Notes: generated by a model from the letters alone, not told the origin. A stretch of 54,731 bases of DNA from RGIG3002 sp964449325 (GCA_964449325.1 CAYUYJ010000019.1:1-54731); one strand, 5' to 3'; shown: positions 27,064 through 35,064, numbered from the stretch's first letter. Numbers and translations are program-made.

Positions 27064-28313
27064 AACTGTACACAAAACGAAATCCAATTTTTGTTTTCAT
27101 GCATTACATTACTGCATATAATTTCAAAACCATATTCTTTTCCCAGCTTTTTAAGACCATATAATCCTAACCCTCTGTTATCTCCTTTGCTGCTATATCC
27201 TTTCTTAAAAAACTGATTTATTTGTTCTACAGATAAGGATTCATATACATTACGAACTTCAATATTAATATACTCGCTTTTCTCCGTGATGGAAATATAC
27301 ATACATTTATCCGACTTTCCTTCCAGAGCATCCATTGCATTGTTCAGCAGATTACCTGTCAATTCAACCAACTTGTGCATGGGAAGTGCTGTCTTTAACT
27401 CACCACAATTTATTTCATACTCCACATGAATATTTCTTCTTTCGGCTTCCAGAAATTTCCCGTACAGAAAACCTATCAGCATGGAATTTCCTGCTCTCAA
27501 CAGTTTTTCATACCTGTTATCATAAAGAATATTCTCACAATACATTTTCTGACGTTCTACCAAGCCTTCATAAGTTTTGCAGGTTAAATGCTGACTGTAG
27601 ACTGCATTGATATGATTGTTAAACTCATGCTGTTTCAAACGAATATCGGAAATCAAATTTTTATAAGATTCCTCATACAATTTATATGCCTTTAATTCCA
27701 TATCCCGTTCTTTTGCTTTTAATTTATAAGACTGCCAGCTAATTGCCAGCACAGAAATTATCAAAACAGTACCTGCAATCAGGACATAGCCACCCAAATA
27801 AAGTCCGTTATTTTCCTTCTTACCATACATACACAGCATCACGATTCCAACAACACTTATCAGAATTATCTGTATAATAATATCATTTCTTTGAAAATAA
27901 TAAGAAATTTGCTCCGGTTTTTTCGTTTTGGAAAGAAACATGCATATAAGTAACATCATCATATTAGTTAACAGTGACCTGACTTCCTCTGCTCCGTTTC
28001 CCATAAAGCTAAACACACAAAAGAAACAGAGCATTTGTAATCCGCCAAGAAAAACAATATGCAACACACTGTTTACCAGTAATTTCTTTCCGTTCCAACC
28101 AAAACGCCAAATACAATATGCCATGATTATCAGAAAAATAACTGCACTTGCCCAATGTGGCAAATAGCCACAATCAATACACTCCATAATAATCAGGTCA
28201 GTCGCAATCAAAATGACTTCCTTATAATCAATACGAAATTTTTCCCCATATAAACCATATAAAAAGATTATGGTTGTCATAATTTCTGCAATCAGGCTGA
28301 GTTTATTTATCAT
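27048..28313 (-). CDS. AgrC-like sensor histidine kinase (GHKL, HPK10 type)
   Basis: 421 residues. About six membrane segments fill residues 5-195, the usual peptide-sensing module of AgrC/ComD kinases. A cytoplasmic helix leads to the DHp motif LKQHEFNNHINAVYSQH with His229, and the catalytic domain has ELTGNLLNNAMDALEG (N box, near 325) and DNRGLGLYGLKKLGKEYG (G box, 379-396). It overlaps the regulator gene by 11 bases, so the two are co-translated. It most likely senses the peptide made by the convergent agrBD genes; that pairing is inferred from position. Confidence 0.94.
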   Translation of the reverse strand: MINKLSLIAEIMTTIIFLYGLYGEKFRIDYKEVILIATDLIIMECIDCGYLPHWASAVIFLIIMAYCIWRFGWNGKKLLVNSVLHIVFLGGLQMLCFFCVFSFMGNGAEEVRSLLTNMMMLLICMFLSKTKKPEQISYYFQRNDIIIQIILISVVGIVMLCMYGKKENNGLYLGGYVLIAGTVLIISVLAISWQSYKLKAKERDMELKAYKLYEESYKNLISDIRLKQHEFNNHINAVYSQHLTCKTYEGLVERQKMYCENILYDNRYEKLLRAGNSMLIGFLYGKFLEAERRNIHVEYEINCGELKTALPMHKLVELTGNLLNNAMDALEGKSDKCMYISITEKSEYINIEVRNVYESLSVEQINQFFKKGYSSKGDNRGLGLYGLKKLGKEYGFEIICSNVMHENKNWISFCVQLKRTA

Positions 28314-29037
28314 TTCGCAACTCTTTCAATACATATTTCTGATACGTAATACCAATGCCAATGGGTTTCTCTATATTCCTCATTTGAATACAACGATTCA
28401 CAATATCCAGACTTTCAATGTATTCCTTATTAACCACTATATTTCTGCTGCATTGCATAAAACAATTATTGTCTGCCTCTCTTAAAAGCTCAGTAATGGT
28501 CTTATAACGAATCACTATTTCTTTTCCGTCCACCTTATGAAAATGCAGTTCACGCAGAATGCTTTCCACATAAACAATTTCCGAACATTTTACGGAGTAT
28601 AAAATACCCTCTTTGCGCAAGAAAATCGTGTTATCCCGCTCTCCTGCATCACGATAACGTAACGCATCGCCAATCTTTTTTCTTACCTGCTCTGCTTTAA
28701 AAGGCTTTTCAATATAAGAAAAGCTATGCAAATTACTATAGGCATACATTGCAGGATCTTCTAACGACGTGATAAAAATAATCGGTGTAAATTCATATTT
28801 AGAAACTGTTCTAAGATGCTCTGCAAACCGGATTCCCGATATATCTTCGGGATTTGTATTATCAATAATAATATCCAATAAAAACAAATCAAAATGGAGG
28901 CACATTGCTGTCTCGTAAACGCCCTCCATTGTTGAAAATTCCCGTATATCTGCTTCGGCATCCAAACTTCTCACTATTTCCGTGAGCAACTGCCTGGCAC
29001 TATCATTGTCTTCCAATATCATTACTCTTTTGTTCAT
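28303..29037 (-). CDS. AgrA-like LytTR-family response regulator
   Basis: 244 residues from ATG 29037, which has AGAGGA six bases upstream; the open frame runs to 29148 inside the HTH gene but lacks a start signal. Receiver domain: ILEDND near the N-terminus, phospho-Asp55 in LFLLDIIID, FITS switch and EKPF lysine. The LytTR DNA-binding domain occupies about residues 150-244 (LYSVKCSEIVYVESILRELHFH, CFMQCSRNIVVNKEYIESL). LytTR proteins bind paired short repeats in promoters; the inverted-pair elements nearby are candidates. Second gene of the HTH - regulator - kinase operon. Confidence 0.95.
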   Translation of the reverse strand: MNKRVMILEDNDSARQLLTEIVRSLDAEADIREFSTMEGVYETAMCLHFDLFLLDIIIDNTNPEDISGIRFAEHLRTVSKYEFTPIIFITSLEDPAMYAYSNLHSFSYIEKPFKAEQVRKKIGDALRYRDAGERDNTIFLRKEGILYSVKCSEIVYVESILRELHFHKVDGKEIVIRYKTITELLREADNNCFMQCSRNIVVNKEYIESLDIVNRCIQMRNIEKPIGIGITYQKYVLKELRNDK

Positions 29038-29075
29038 TAAATTTCCTCTTATCTCCATGCCTACAGGCTTCCGTA

Positions 29076-29747
29076 CTACAAAACAGATTTTATCGACCGT
29101 ATAAAATTCAAAACATGCGATTTTTCTTCTTTCGTCAGCAGATTCCAAACCATATTCATACTCATCAGTCTTCTGTCATAAAAATCTATAAACAAAAGCG
29201 GTTGATATCCCGACATCGCATATAAACTAAGCAACAGCTCCGCATCCGGAAATCGTAATTCTCTTTCCATTTCACGATACTTCTTTATCCCGACTCCAAG
29301 CTTTTCCGCCATATCCGTCTGCGACAATAAAAGTTCTTCCCTGACAAATCTGCTCATGGAAAACCTTTCCCACATTTTTAGTACCGCTTCCAATAAGTCC
29401 AATGATGCTTTCGCCGATTTACCCGTTTGTTTCCCTTTCTCCAGCAACAGTTCTGCGGTAATCTTCATGGCAAAACTTCTTTCTTCACCATCCTGAAACT
29501 GCGAAAAAATGTTCTCCAAGTCTGTCCAGTCGTTCTCGATTTCAACTCCTGTAATAAGATAATCTATATCCCACCCCGTTCTTAAAAAATCTTTCAGATT
29601 GCTGTCCGTAATTTTGGTTTTTCCGTTTTCCAAATACGAATACTGCTCCTGACTCAGTCCCAGCTTCTGTCCCATTTGTTCCTGTGTCGCACCAGTCTTT
29701 TTCCTATATGCAATCAATCTATTAAGAACGTCCTTATAATCACCCAT
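29076..29747 (-). CDS. XRE-type regulator with two helix-turn-helix regions
   Basis: 223 residues. Residues about 1-65 are a clear Cro/C1 HTH (GATQEQMGQKLGLSQEQYSYLENGKTKI). After a helical spacer, residues about 139-195 form a second, more diverged HTH (LSQTDMAEKLGVGIKKYREMERELRFPD). The double layout is unusual for phage-type repressors. GGAG lies upstream of the ATG. It is the first gene of the operon with the LytTR regulator and kinase (38-base gap), and a 10-bp inverted repeat just upstream is its likely operator. It probably gates expression of the signalling operon. Confidence 0.9.
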   Translation of the reverse strand: MGDYKDVLNRLIAYRKKTGATQEQMGQKLGLSQEQYSYLENGKTKITDSNLKDFLRTGWDIDYLITGVEIENDWTDLENIFSQFQDGEERSFAMKITAELLLEKGKQTGKSAKASLDLLEAVLKMWERFSMSRFVREELLLSQTDMAEKLGVGIKKYREMERELRFPDAELLLSLYAMSGYQPLLFIDFYDRRLMSMNMVWNLLTKEEKSHVLNFIRSIKSVL

Positions 29748-29762
29748 ATATACATAGTCTCC

Positions 29763-29788
29763 ATTTATAGCAAATTCATGCTATAAAT
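29763..29788. promoter_or_regulatory. Palindromic operator of the double-HTH gene
   Basis: ATTTATAGCA (29763-29772) and TGCTATAAAT (29779-29788) are perfect inverted repeats around a 6-base spacer, ending 16 bases upstream of the start codon. The position suggests autoregulation by the XRE-type protein. Confidence 0.7.
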
Positions 29789-29873
29789 AGATTCTACTGG
29801 AATATGTGCGTGCCCATTTAGGTCTGTTTCTTTATATTTTGAAAAAGTTGCCTGAAAAAGCCTGCATAACTAA

Positions 29874-30074
29874 TTACTCATCATCTTTTTTCACTTTCGA
29901 CTGCTTAATCTTATTTACTATCGGATACAATATCGTTCCTCCAATACCTATTACAACATGTGTCTTTCCCCATATCTGGTATCCTGTTACAGTTCCAAAA
30001 ATTGTTTTCGCTATCGTAATGAAAGCTAATTCAAAAACTATGCATCCAACTATAAAAATAACATTTTTCTTCAT
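29874..30074 (-). CDS. Small membrane protein of unknown function
   Basis: 66 residues. Two hydrophobic segments (residues about 4-27 and 37-55) flank a short polar loop, and the tail is charged (KIKQSKVKKDDE). AAAGGAG lies 12 bases upstream of the ATG, which is a long spacing. It lies between the double-HTH operon and the middle copy of the inverted-pair element. Size and layout would fit an immunity or holin-like protein, but no family is recognised. The support is moderate: ribosome binding site, plausible membrane topology and no competing frame. Confidence 0.5.
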   Translation of the reverse strand: MKKNVIFIVGCIVFELAFITIAKTIFGTVTGYQIWGKTHVVIGIGGTILYPIVNKIKQSKVKKDDE

Positions 30075-30254
30075 GATAAATACTGTCTCCTTTTGTGTTT
30101 TATTGTTCTTGCAAAGTTGTTGTTAGAATATACATATTTTATGTACTTCCATTGCTCCGCCCTACAGAACATCTCCGATTCTATGTTTTTATTTACATGT
30201 TTTCTTTCTACTTTTTGGGATTGCGGCAATAGTCTCCCTTGACATCATCTATGT

Positions 30255-30268
30255 TCCCTCCCCCCCCC
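30255..30268. repeat. Poly-C tract
   Basis: A run of nine C's (30260-30268) preceded by CCCT, in the long non-coding gap upstream of the 66-codon gene. Such runs slip during replication, but no coding frame crosses it. Confidence 0.8.
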
Positions 30269-30320
30269 TTTATTTCTCTTTCATACTTACATTCTAACTC
30301 AATTTTCTCATAAGTTTCTA

Positions 30321-30431
30321 TTTTCGGTCTGAATTAAGTTATTTTCATACTGAATGAAAGCTTGCACACTTAACTCTCTGACAAAAACTTTGATTTTACG
30401 CTGTTTTTACTTTTTTATTATTTTATTCAGT
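30321..30431. repeat. Inverted-pair element, copy B
   Basis: The left arm (30321-30361) contains TTTTCGGTCTGAATTAAGTTATTTTCATACTGAATGA-type sequence and shares TTTTCGGTCTGAAT with copy C and CTGAATGAAAGC with copy A. The right arm core TTATTCAGT is at 30423-30431. Core centres are about 74 bp apart. It lies in the 460-base gap 30075-30535, which otherwise holds only the poly-C tract and AT-rich sequence. Confidence 0.65.
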
Positions 30432-30535
30432 ACGTTTTTTTCATGCTTCGGTCAAAATGAAATTGAGTAATAATACAACTTATGTCTATATGTGTCATTC
30501 TGAAAACAATCTATGATTTCCAAAGTTCCTTAAAA

Positions 30536-30750
30536 TCAGTCATCAATTACTGTATAGCTTCCCCGCTCTCGTAGAAGAGACATAATCTTCTGCGCCTCAT
30601 CCGATCGCACATAATTATCCCGAAGAATTCTCTTTACATTCTCGACACCTTCATCAATAATTTCCGGATTACTAGAATTACAGTATTGTCCCAAGAGATA
30701 CTCCAGAACATACACCGGAACATTCGCGCCCTCACGGATAGACTGCATCC
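30536..30750 (-). pseudogene. brxL: Fragment of BREX gene brxL
   Basis: The minus-strand frame from about 30750 to the TGA at 30536 reads REGANVPVYVLEYLLGQYC, then EGVENVKRILRDNYVRSDEA and RERGSYTVID. This matches the N-terminal region (about residues 20-95) of BrxL, the Lon-like ATPase of type 1 BREX phage defence. Both the true N-terminus and the roughly 600-residue ATPase and protease-like parts are absent. It is joined to the cut end of an IS110 transposase gene in a different frame. It is certainly non-functional as BrxL; identification is from remembered family sequence. Confidence 0.7.
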
Positions 30751-31418
30751 AAGATTTTCTCGCAGGTCTTGGTGGAACATTTATTATGGCTGACAGGAAC
30801 AAGTTCCCCTCGCAAATCTTCCACACTTTTACCCTTCAGATACTTTCTGGATGGGTAATGCTCCCAGAAATACAGTGCAGTAGGTCTGCTGATATCATTG
30901 AAAAACTGCTTGTAAGACGGATACACAATGCACAACTGCTCATGAAGCTGGTTAACCAGTCTGGTTCTCTGTTTCATGATATTATCCCTACGATGCACAA
31001 GCTGACCAAGTGACCAGTACGCATCATTGGGGCAGGCATCCGGAAGCTTATCCAGCATGTTTAATGTTGCCAGTGCAATGGCTTCCGCATCATCACTGTC
31101 GCTTTTGCGATACATAGCTCCTCTGTGTTTAGCTTGACGATGAGATATCGCAGTGTTTACATCCTTAACAAGATACCCCTTGTCAATCAGCCAAACCGCT
31201 AAGGCTCTGCCGTAACCATAGGCGTTCTCAAGACCATATACAACTTCTTTTCCCTCTGTATTACATTTTTTCACTTTCGTAACCAGCTTAGGAAAATCGG
31301 CTGGTCTGTTGGCGAACGTAATCTCGCCCAGCTTGTTGTTGTAGCAGTCAATCATAACTACTGTGTGGGTTTCTTTGTGCAAATCGATACCCACAAAAAT
31401 AAAATCCTCTTTTGTCAT
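30732..31418 (-). pseudogene. Truncated IS110-family transposase (N-terminal DEDD half)
   Basis: 228 residues from ATG 31418 (TGGAGTTG upstream). The RuvC-like DEDD domain is present: FVGIDLHKETHTVVMID with the first Asp, YGLENAYGYGRALAVWL with the Glu, and RKSDSDDAEAIALATL with the Asp pair. A helical region (LVHRRDNIMKQRTRLVNQLHEQL) follows. The frame stops at KILDAVYP, so the C-terminal Transposase_20 domain with the catalytic Ser is missing, and brxL-like sequence begins there. It is a dead remnant of an element of about 400 codons. Confidence 0.88.
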
Positions 31419-31735
31419 AAAATCAACTCCAATCTCAATGTTTGGCAAAATAGTGGCAATCTCAACTGTTAAGCATCTTTCTCGGAATTACGCATCTTTT
31501 CAGCAACCAAGTGTGCAAGAGTGGTATAGCCTATCCACTTCTGGTCAGGCACAAAGTATTCCATACAGGAACACCGCTGACTTTCATGGAGATGGATACT
31601 TCCTGCAGAACACAGAACTCACGAAAGGCTTACGAATCGCTTCCGTGGTGTGTGATGTTAACTCTGAAAAAGAACATGTGCAAGTCAATTTTTTGATTTT
31701 GGAGCAGATTTTTTATACAAACCACTAAAACCGAG
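31419..31735 (-). ncRNA. IS110 5' non-coding end, candidate bridge RNA region
   Basis: About 300 non-coding bases precede the IS110 transposase. In the IS110 family this end of the element encodes the bridge RNA that pairs target and donor DNA. Here one stem-loop is easy to see: AGTGG (31520-31524) with CCACT (31535-31539) enclosing TATAG/CTAT. Short frames in this stretch (for example 31511-31696) do not look like protein. The element boundary is unknown, and the assignment as bridge RNA is by position only. Confidence 0.4.
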
Positions 31736-31739
31736 CAAA

Positions 31740-32310
31740 ATAGGCTTTATGCCATAGACCAAAAAGCAGCGAAAAAACAGTAAATATGCACAAATTTAAA
31801 ATGCAATCATACTAACCAACTTTCTCTTGCCCCTGTTAGAACCTGTGTTGCCCCTGTGTGCGATTTAAAGACCGAAGTCGAGGTAATTACCCATAATGGA
31901 AAATTAGAGGCTTGTTGGGGAAATGTGAAAGACATGATTTCTTAAGATACCGTCAAAATAAGTAGGGTCGAAAATAATGCAGGTTAAAGGACTTATGCCG
32001 CCGGAAGACGGCATAAGCCGAGAAACACCCACCGGCAGAGCCGTTGGGAGAAATGTGGTATGGCATAACTTTCTCTGCTGTTCCAAAATATGTTATGCTT
32101 TGGGACAGTTTTATCGGGATTGCCATGTAGCAGAAAAATAGGAGATGTGCCATAGCCCATAGCAGCTACGGAACATCTCCCATTATGTGTTTTTGTTTAG
32201 GTATTACGAGAACTTTTCATTCCCCTTGTCCCCCCTCTTGCGTGCCATTTTAACATAGACGTTTTGGGATCGTTAAGAGAAATATTACAAATTTGTTACA
32301 TAATTTAATA
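31740..32310. other. Non-coding gap with several hairpins
   Basis: No gene is supported. A perfect 9-bp stem CTTATGCCG (31992-32000) / CGGCATAAG (32009-32017) is followed by an imperfect stem CCCACCGG/CCGTTGGG near 32028-32047 and by GGAGATGT/ACATCTCC around 32141-32182, which ends in a T-rich stretch and may be a terminator. The sequence reads like debris of a mobile element. Confidence 0.5.
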
Positions 32311-32757
32311 CTATAAATCAATATCCAAGCATTTTCCTTCAATATTTTCAGTGAAAATATTTTCTTCCTCTGTTATTATTTTTTTTAATTTAAAAAATTG
32401 AACTTTTGACAATGGTACTTTAAATTCAATTTCTCCTCTTTGATATTTTCCTGTTAATATTGAATCATATAATCTTTTTATAAAAGAAGACCATTGGGGT
32501 AAATTAGCATTATCAGATTTGTCTTCTAAATAACTTAATCCATCAGCCCTATAAAAAATTAATAAAGCTATACTTAAATCACATTTTTCATTATCTAAAA
32601 CTGCTTGTGGAATATCAAAACCATTATCCCAGTTATAATTATAAGCATAGACATATAAAATTTCTTGATCTTCTGTTTGAAATATAGTTCTTTTTACTTC
32701 ATCATTATCAGTATCGTACAATAATGCTTTTACACTTGAAATTTTATTCTCATCCAT
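32311..32757 (-). CDS. DUF4274-like immunity protein
   Basis: 148 residues, cytoplasmic and acidic. The stretch YNYNWDNGFDIPQAVLDN followed by CDLSIALLIFYRADG matches the core of DUF4274, a family found beside polymorphic toxins. The ATG follows the toxin stop codon directly (TAA ATG), the usual toxin-immunity coupling. The gene is much more AT-rich than its chromosomal neighbours, as is the C-terminal third of the toxin. It should bind and block the AHH nuclease tip of the toxin upstream; that is inferred from context. Confidence 0.75.
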   Translation of the reverse strand: MDENKISSVKALLYDTDNDEVKRTIFQTEDQEILYVYAYNYNWDNGFDIPQAVLDNEKCDLSIALLIFYRADGLSYLEDKSDNANLPQWSSFIKRLYDSILTGKYQRGEIEFKVPLSKVQFFKLKKIITEEENIFTENIEGKCLDIDL

Positions 32758-34848
32758 TTATTGAATCCTCTCTAAGCTACGTTGCCACAAATCTACAGTT
32801 GCACCTTGACTTGGATATAATGGCAATCCACTCTGTTGTAAATATTTTAGATTTTGTTGTAAATCATACACTTGTTTTTGCAATACATCAATACTTTGAT
32901 TAATGTCTATTCCATCAAGTTGAGTTCTGACAAATTCGTTGTATGTTGAATGGTATCCTCTATGTCTTGACATGGCACTTATGTCATCTGCAGGAGTTCT
33001 TAAAAATAGACCATTTGAAGCATCATCTAAGTCCATTCCTATTCTTTGCAATACTGGATGATTTGCCATTTCTGCTGGAATAATATGCTGTGCTTGATGA
33101 CCTGTCCAATTTGTTCCTCTAGGCAATCCCATGGATTCCATCATATTTTTTCCCAATTTTGTGGAATCTCCACCAGTAACAATGCCTTCCGATCCTGGTA
33201 TTAACCTTCCTCCTGAGCCACCCTTACTAGAAGAAGTACCACTCTCTATACCCCTTCCATAGCCAACATCCATTATATTCCCAGAATTCCGTATATCAAT
33301 TATCTCCTGATAATTAATCTTTTGCAATTCCAAAAACTCATCTACTTTTGCTATCCCTCTAAGTTCTGCTTTAGACAAGCCTGCTTGACTGCCATTCTCA
33401 AGAAAGTCCAAATATCTTTCTACTTCTTCTGGTAACATCAAATCTGATAGACCAGAGTATCTGCCACTCCCACTAAGCATCTCAACCTTCTTTGTACTTC
33501 CCGCAAATTCCAGTCTCTCCCTATACTTCCCATACACACTGATTCCGCCTATCTTCCTGCAGGCCAGGTTGCTTCCTTCATATAGGGGCGTTCCCAGTCC
33601 CATCGCTAACAGTGTCGCTTCTTCCTCACTCATCCCCAGTTTGGTTACCATGTAATCTGTCGCAAACCCTTCTCCGGCCTCCGATACCAGCATCTCGCCT
33701 CCGTAACGGGCTAATGCTCCGAAACCTTTCGTGGCTGCCTGATAATAGCCATAGCCTTCCATTCCCACACTGCTTAGCAGCACACTTCCCTCTCCAATCA
33801 GATAATACAGATCGGGATTCTCCTGAAACAGCGGGATGGTATCACGGATGGGATTCTTTGCCAGCGTCAGGATGTCCCCTTCCCTGCCAAGCTGTACCAT
33901 GTTGCTTCCTTCTACTGCTTCTGCCGCCCCGTAACATATGGATACGGAATTGCTCACCAGCAGGCCCTTTCCCCAGAAGCTTGTTACCACCGGAGCTGCC
34001 GTTCCACCGGAATACACAATCACTCCGATGGAAATCACCGCTCCCGTCACAATGATAATGCCCTTGATGAGCTTTGCCTTTCCTTCCTTTTCCCTTTCCT
34101 CTGCCTGAAGTCTGGTTATCCGCTGCTCCTGCATGCGCTCCAGCTTCTCTGCCTTCTGTCCCAGACTGCTCTTCTGTGACGCCCCAAGCTCCTTCAGTTT
34201 TTCTGTCTCCGGATGCTTCAGCGCCGAACACCTCTCATAGTTGCCCAGACCGATTTGGGGACTCATCTGATATCTCCGGATAAAACTCGTCAGACTGTTT
34301 ATCATCTCCGACAGCATATCCAGATCCGTTTTATGGCTGTCCTCATATGTTACGATTGTCTCTTCCAGCTTCAGCAGCTGGTTTATCTGTTCCTGATAGC
34401 CTGCCTCCACGCCTTCCGTGGAGGGCAGGCCTCCCACGATGTCCGATACTCCGCCAAGGGCTCCCTCCGCTTCGCTCAGACAGTTCAGAAATTTATCCCT
34501 TTCCTGCATCAGGCTTTCTTCCTGTTCCTGTAAGACCTCCTGTCTGATATAGCCTGCCCTGTTCGGTTCAATCTCAAAAAGTCCTTCCCCATACTCCAGC
34601 ATCCGCGTCGACAGCTCCGTTTGTATCATATACAGATTTTCCAGTGCATATGTATGCACTTCCGCAAGATAGTCCCGGATTGCCTCCGCAAGTGCTCCCG
34701 AAGCACTGCTGTCCAGCATCGCCACATACTCCTCCACGGTCTGCGCCGTTACGGCAATCTGTTCCATCCACTCCGTGGTCTGCTCGATAACCTTTTCCTG
34801 TAGTTCTGACACTTCCTCCATTATAACATAAAAACCCGCATCCGCCAC
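32758..34848 (-). CDS. LXG-like polymorphic toxin with C-terminal AHH/HNH nuclease
   Basis: 696 residues. The GTG start at 34848 has AGGGGAG five bases upstream. Residues about 1-235 are helical and coiled, like LXG/WXG100-type export domains of type VII secretion substrates. Residues about 236-330 hold a charged coiled coil and a hydrophobic, Gly-rich stretch (IIIVTGAVISIGVIVYSGG). The tip (about 560-696) is a nuclease: GHQAQHIIPAEM (His584, His588), DDASNGLFL (Asn612) and SRHRGYHSTYNEF (His629, His633), the AHH member of the HNH/endonuclease VII group. Base composition drops sharply in GC downstream of about 33490 (residue about 455), the sign of a swapped tip. No T7SS machinery is in the window. 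The immunity gene follows directly. Confidence 0.82.
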   Translation of the reverse strand: MADAGFYVIMEEVSELQEKVIEQTTEWMEQIAVTAQTVEEYVAMLDSSASGALAEAIRDYLAEVHTYALENLYMIQTELSTRMLEYGEGLFEIEPNRAGYIRQEVLQEQEESLMQERDKFLNCLSEAEGALGGVSDIVGGLPSTEGVEAGYQEQINQLLKLEETIVTYEDSHKTDLDMLSEMINSLTSFIRRYQMSPQIGLGNYERCSALKHPETEKLKELGASQKSSLGQKAEKLERMQEQRITRLQAEEREKEGKAKLIKGIIIVTGAVISIGVIVYSGGTAAPVVTSFWGKGLLVSNSVSICYGAAEAVEGSNMVQLGREGDILTLAKNPIRDTIPLFQENPDLYYLIGEGSVLLSSVGMEGYGYYQAATKGFGALARYGGEMLVSEAGEGFATDYMVTKLGMSEEEATLLAMGLGTPLYEGSNLACRKIGGISVYGKYRERLEFAGSTKKVEMLSGSGRYSGLSDLMLPEEVERYLDFLENGSQAGLSKAELRGIAKVDEFLELQKINYQEIIDIRNSGNIMDVGYGRGIESGTSSSKGGSGGRLIPGSEGIVTGGDSTKLGKNMMESMGLPRGTNWTGHQAQHIIPAEMANHPVLQRIGMDLDDASNGLFLRTPADDISAMSRHRGYHSTYNEFVRTQLDGIDINQSIDVLQKQVYDLQQNLKYLQQSGLPLYPSQGATVDLWQRSLERIQ

Positions 34849-34955
34849 CTTTTCTCCCCTTTCCCTACCAGACGATATTCTTATATTTATGCAATATCTG
34901 TCTGCCTCTTTTTTTCATATCTATCTTACCTTAATTTTTACCAAAATTTCTTTTT

Positions 34956-35064
34956 TCGGTCTGAATCGTGTTATTTCCTTCCCCAATGAACGCTCCCAGT
35001 ACCATAGTTTGCTTCAAAGTCCCTGTATTTGCCTGATTTTAGAAATTAGTGTTTTTCATTCAGT
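34956..35064. repeat. Inverted-pair element, copy C (upstream of the toxin gene)
   Basis: Left arm 34956-34993 (CGGTCTGAATCGTGTTATTTCC...AATGAACGC) and right arm from 35056 (TCATTCAGTAAGGAAAT) match the arms of copies A and B. Core centres are about 75 bp apart. The proximal arm lies about 110-130 bases upstream of the toxin start at 34848. With copy A it brackets the accessory island. Confidence 0.75.

Noticed and set aside
30536..30826. A single protein beginning MWKICEG and ending in the BrxL-like part
   Set aside because: The first 25 residues are the IS110 transposase sequence read in a different frame; only the later part has homology.
30786..31013. 75-codon plus-strand frame inside the IS110 transposase
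   Set aside because: Antisense shadow of a recognised transposase domain.
31511..31696. Plus-strand reading frames in the IS110 leader
   Set aside because: No ribosome binding site and no protein-like pattern; the region fits the non-coding end of the element.
33612..34055. 147-codon plus-strand frame within the toxin gene
   Set aside because: Shadow of the GC-rich N-terminal toxin region; no start signal.
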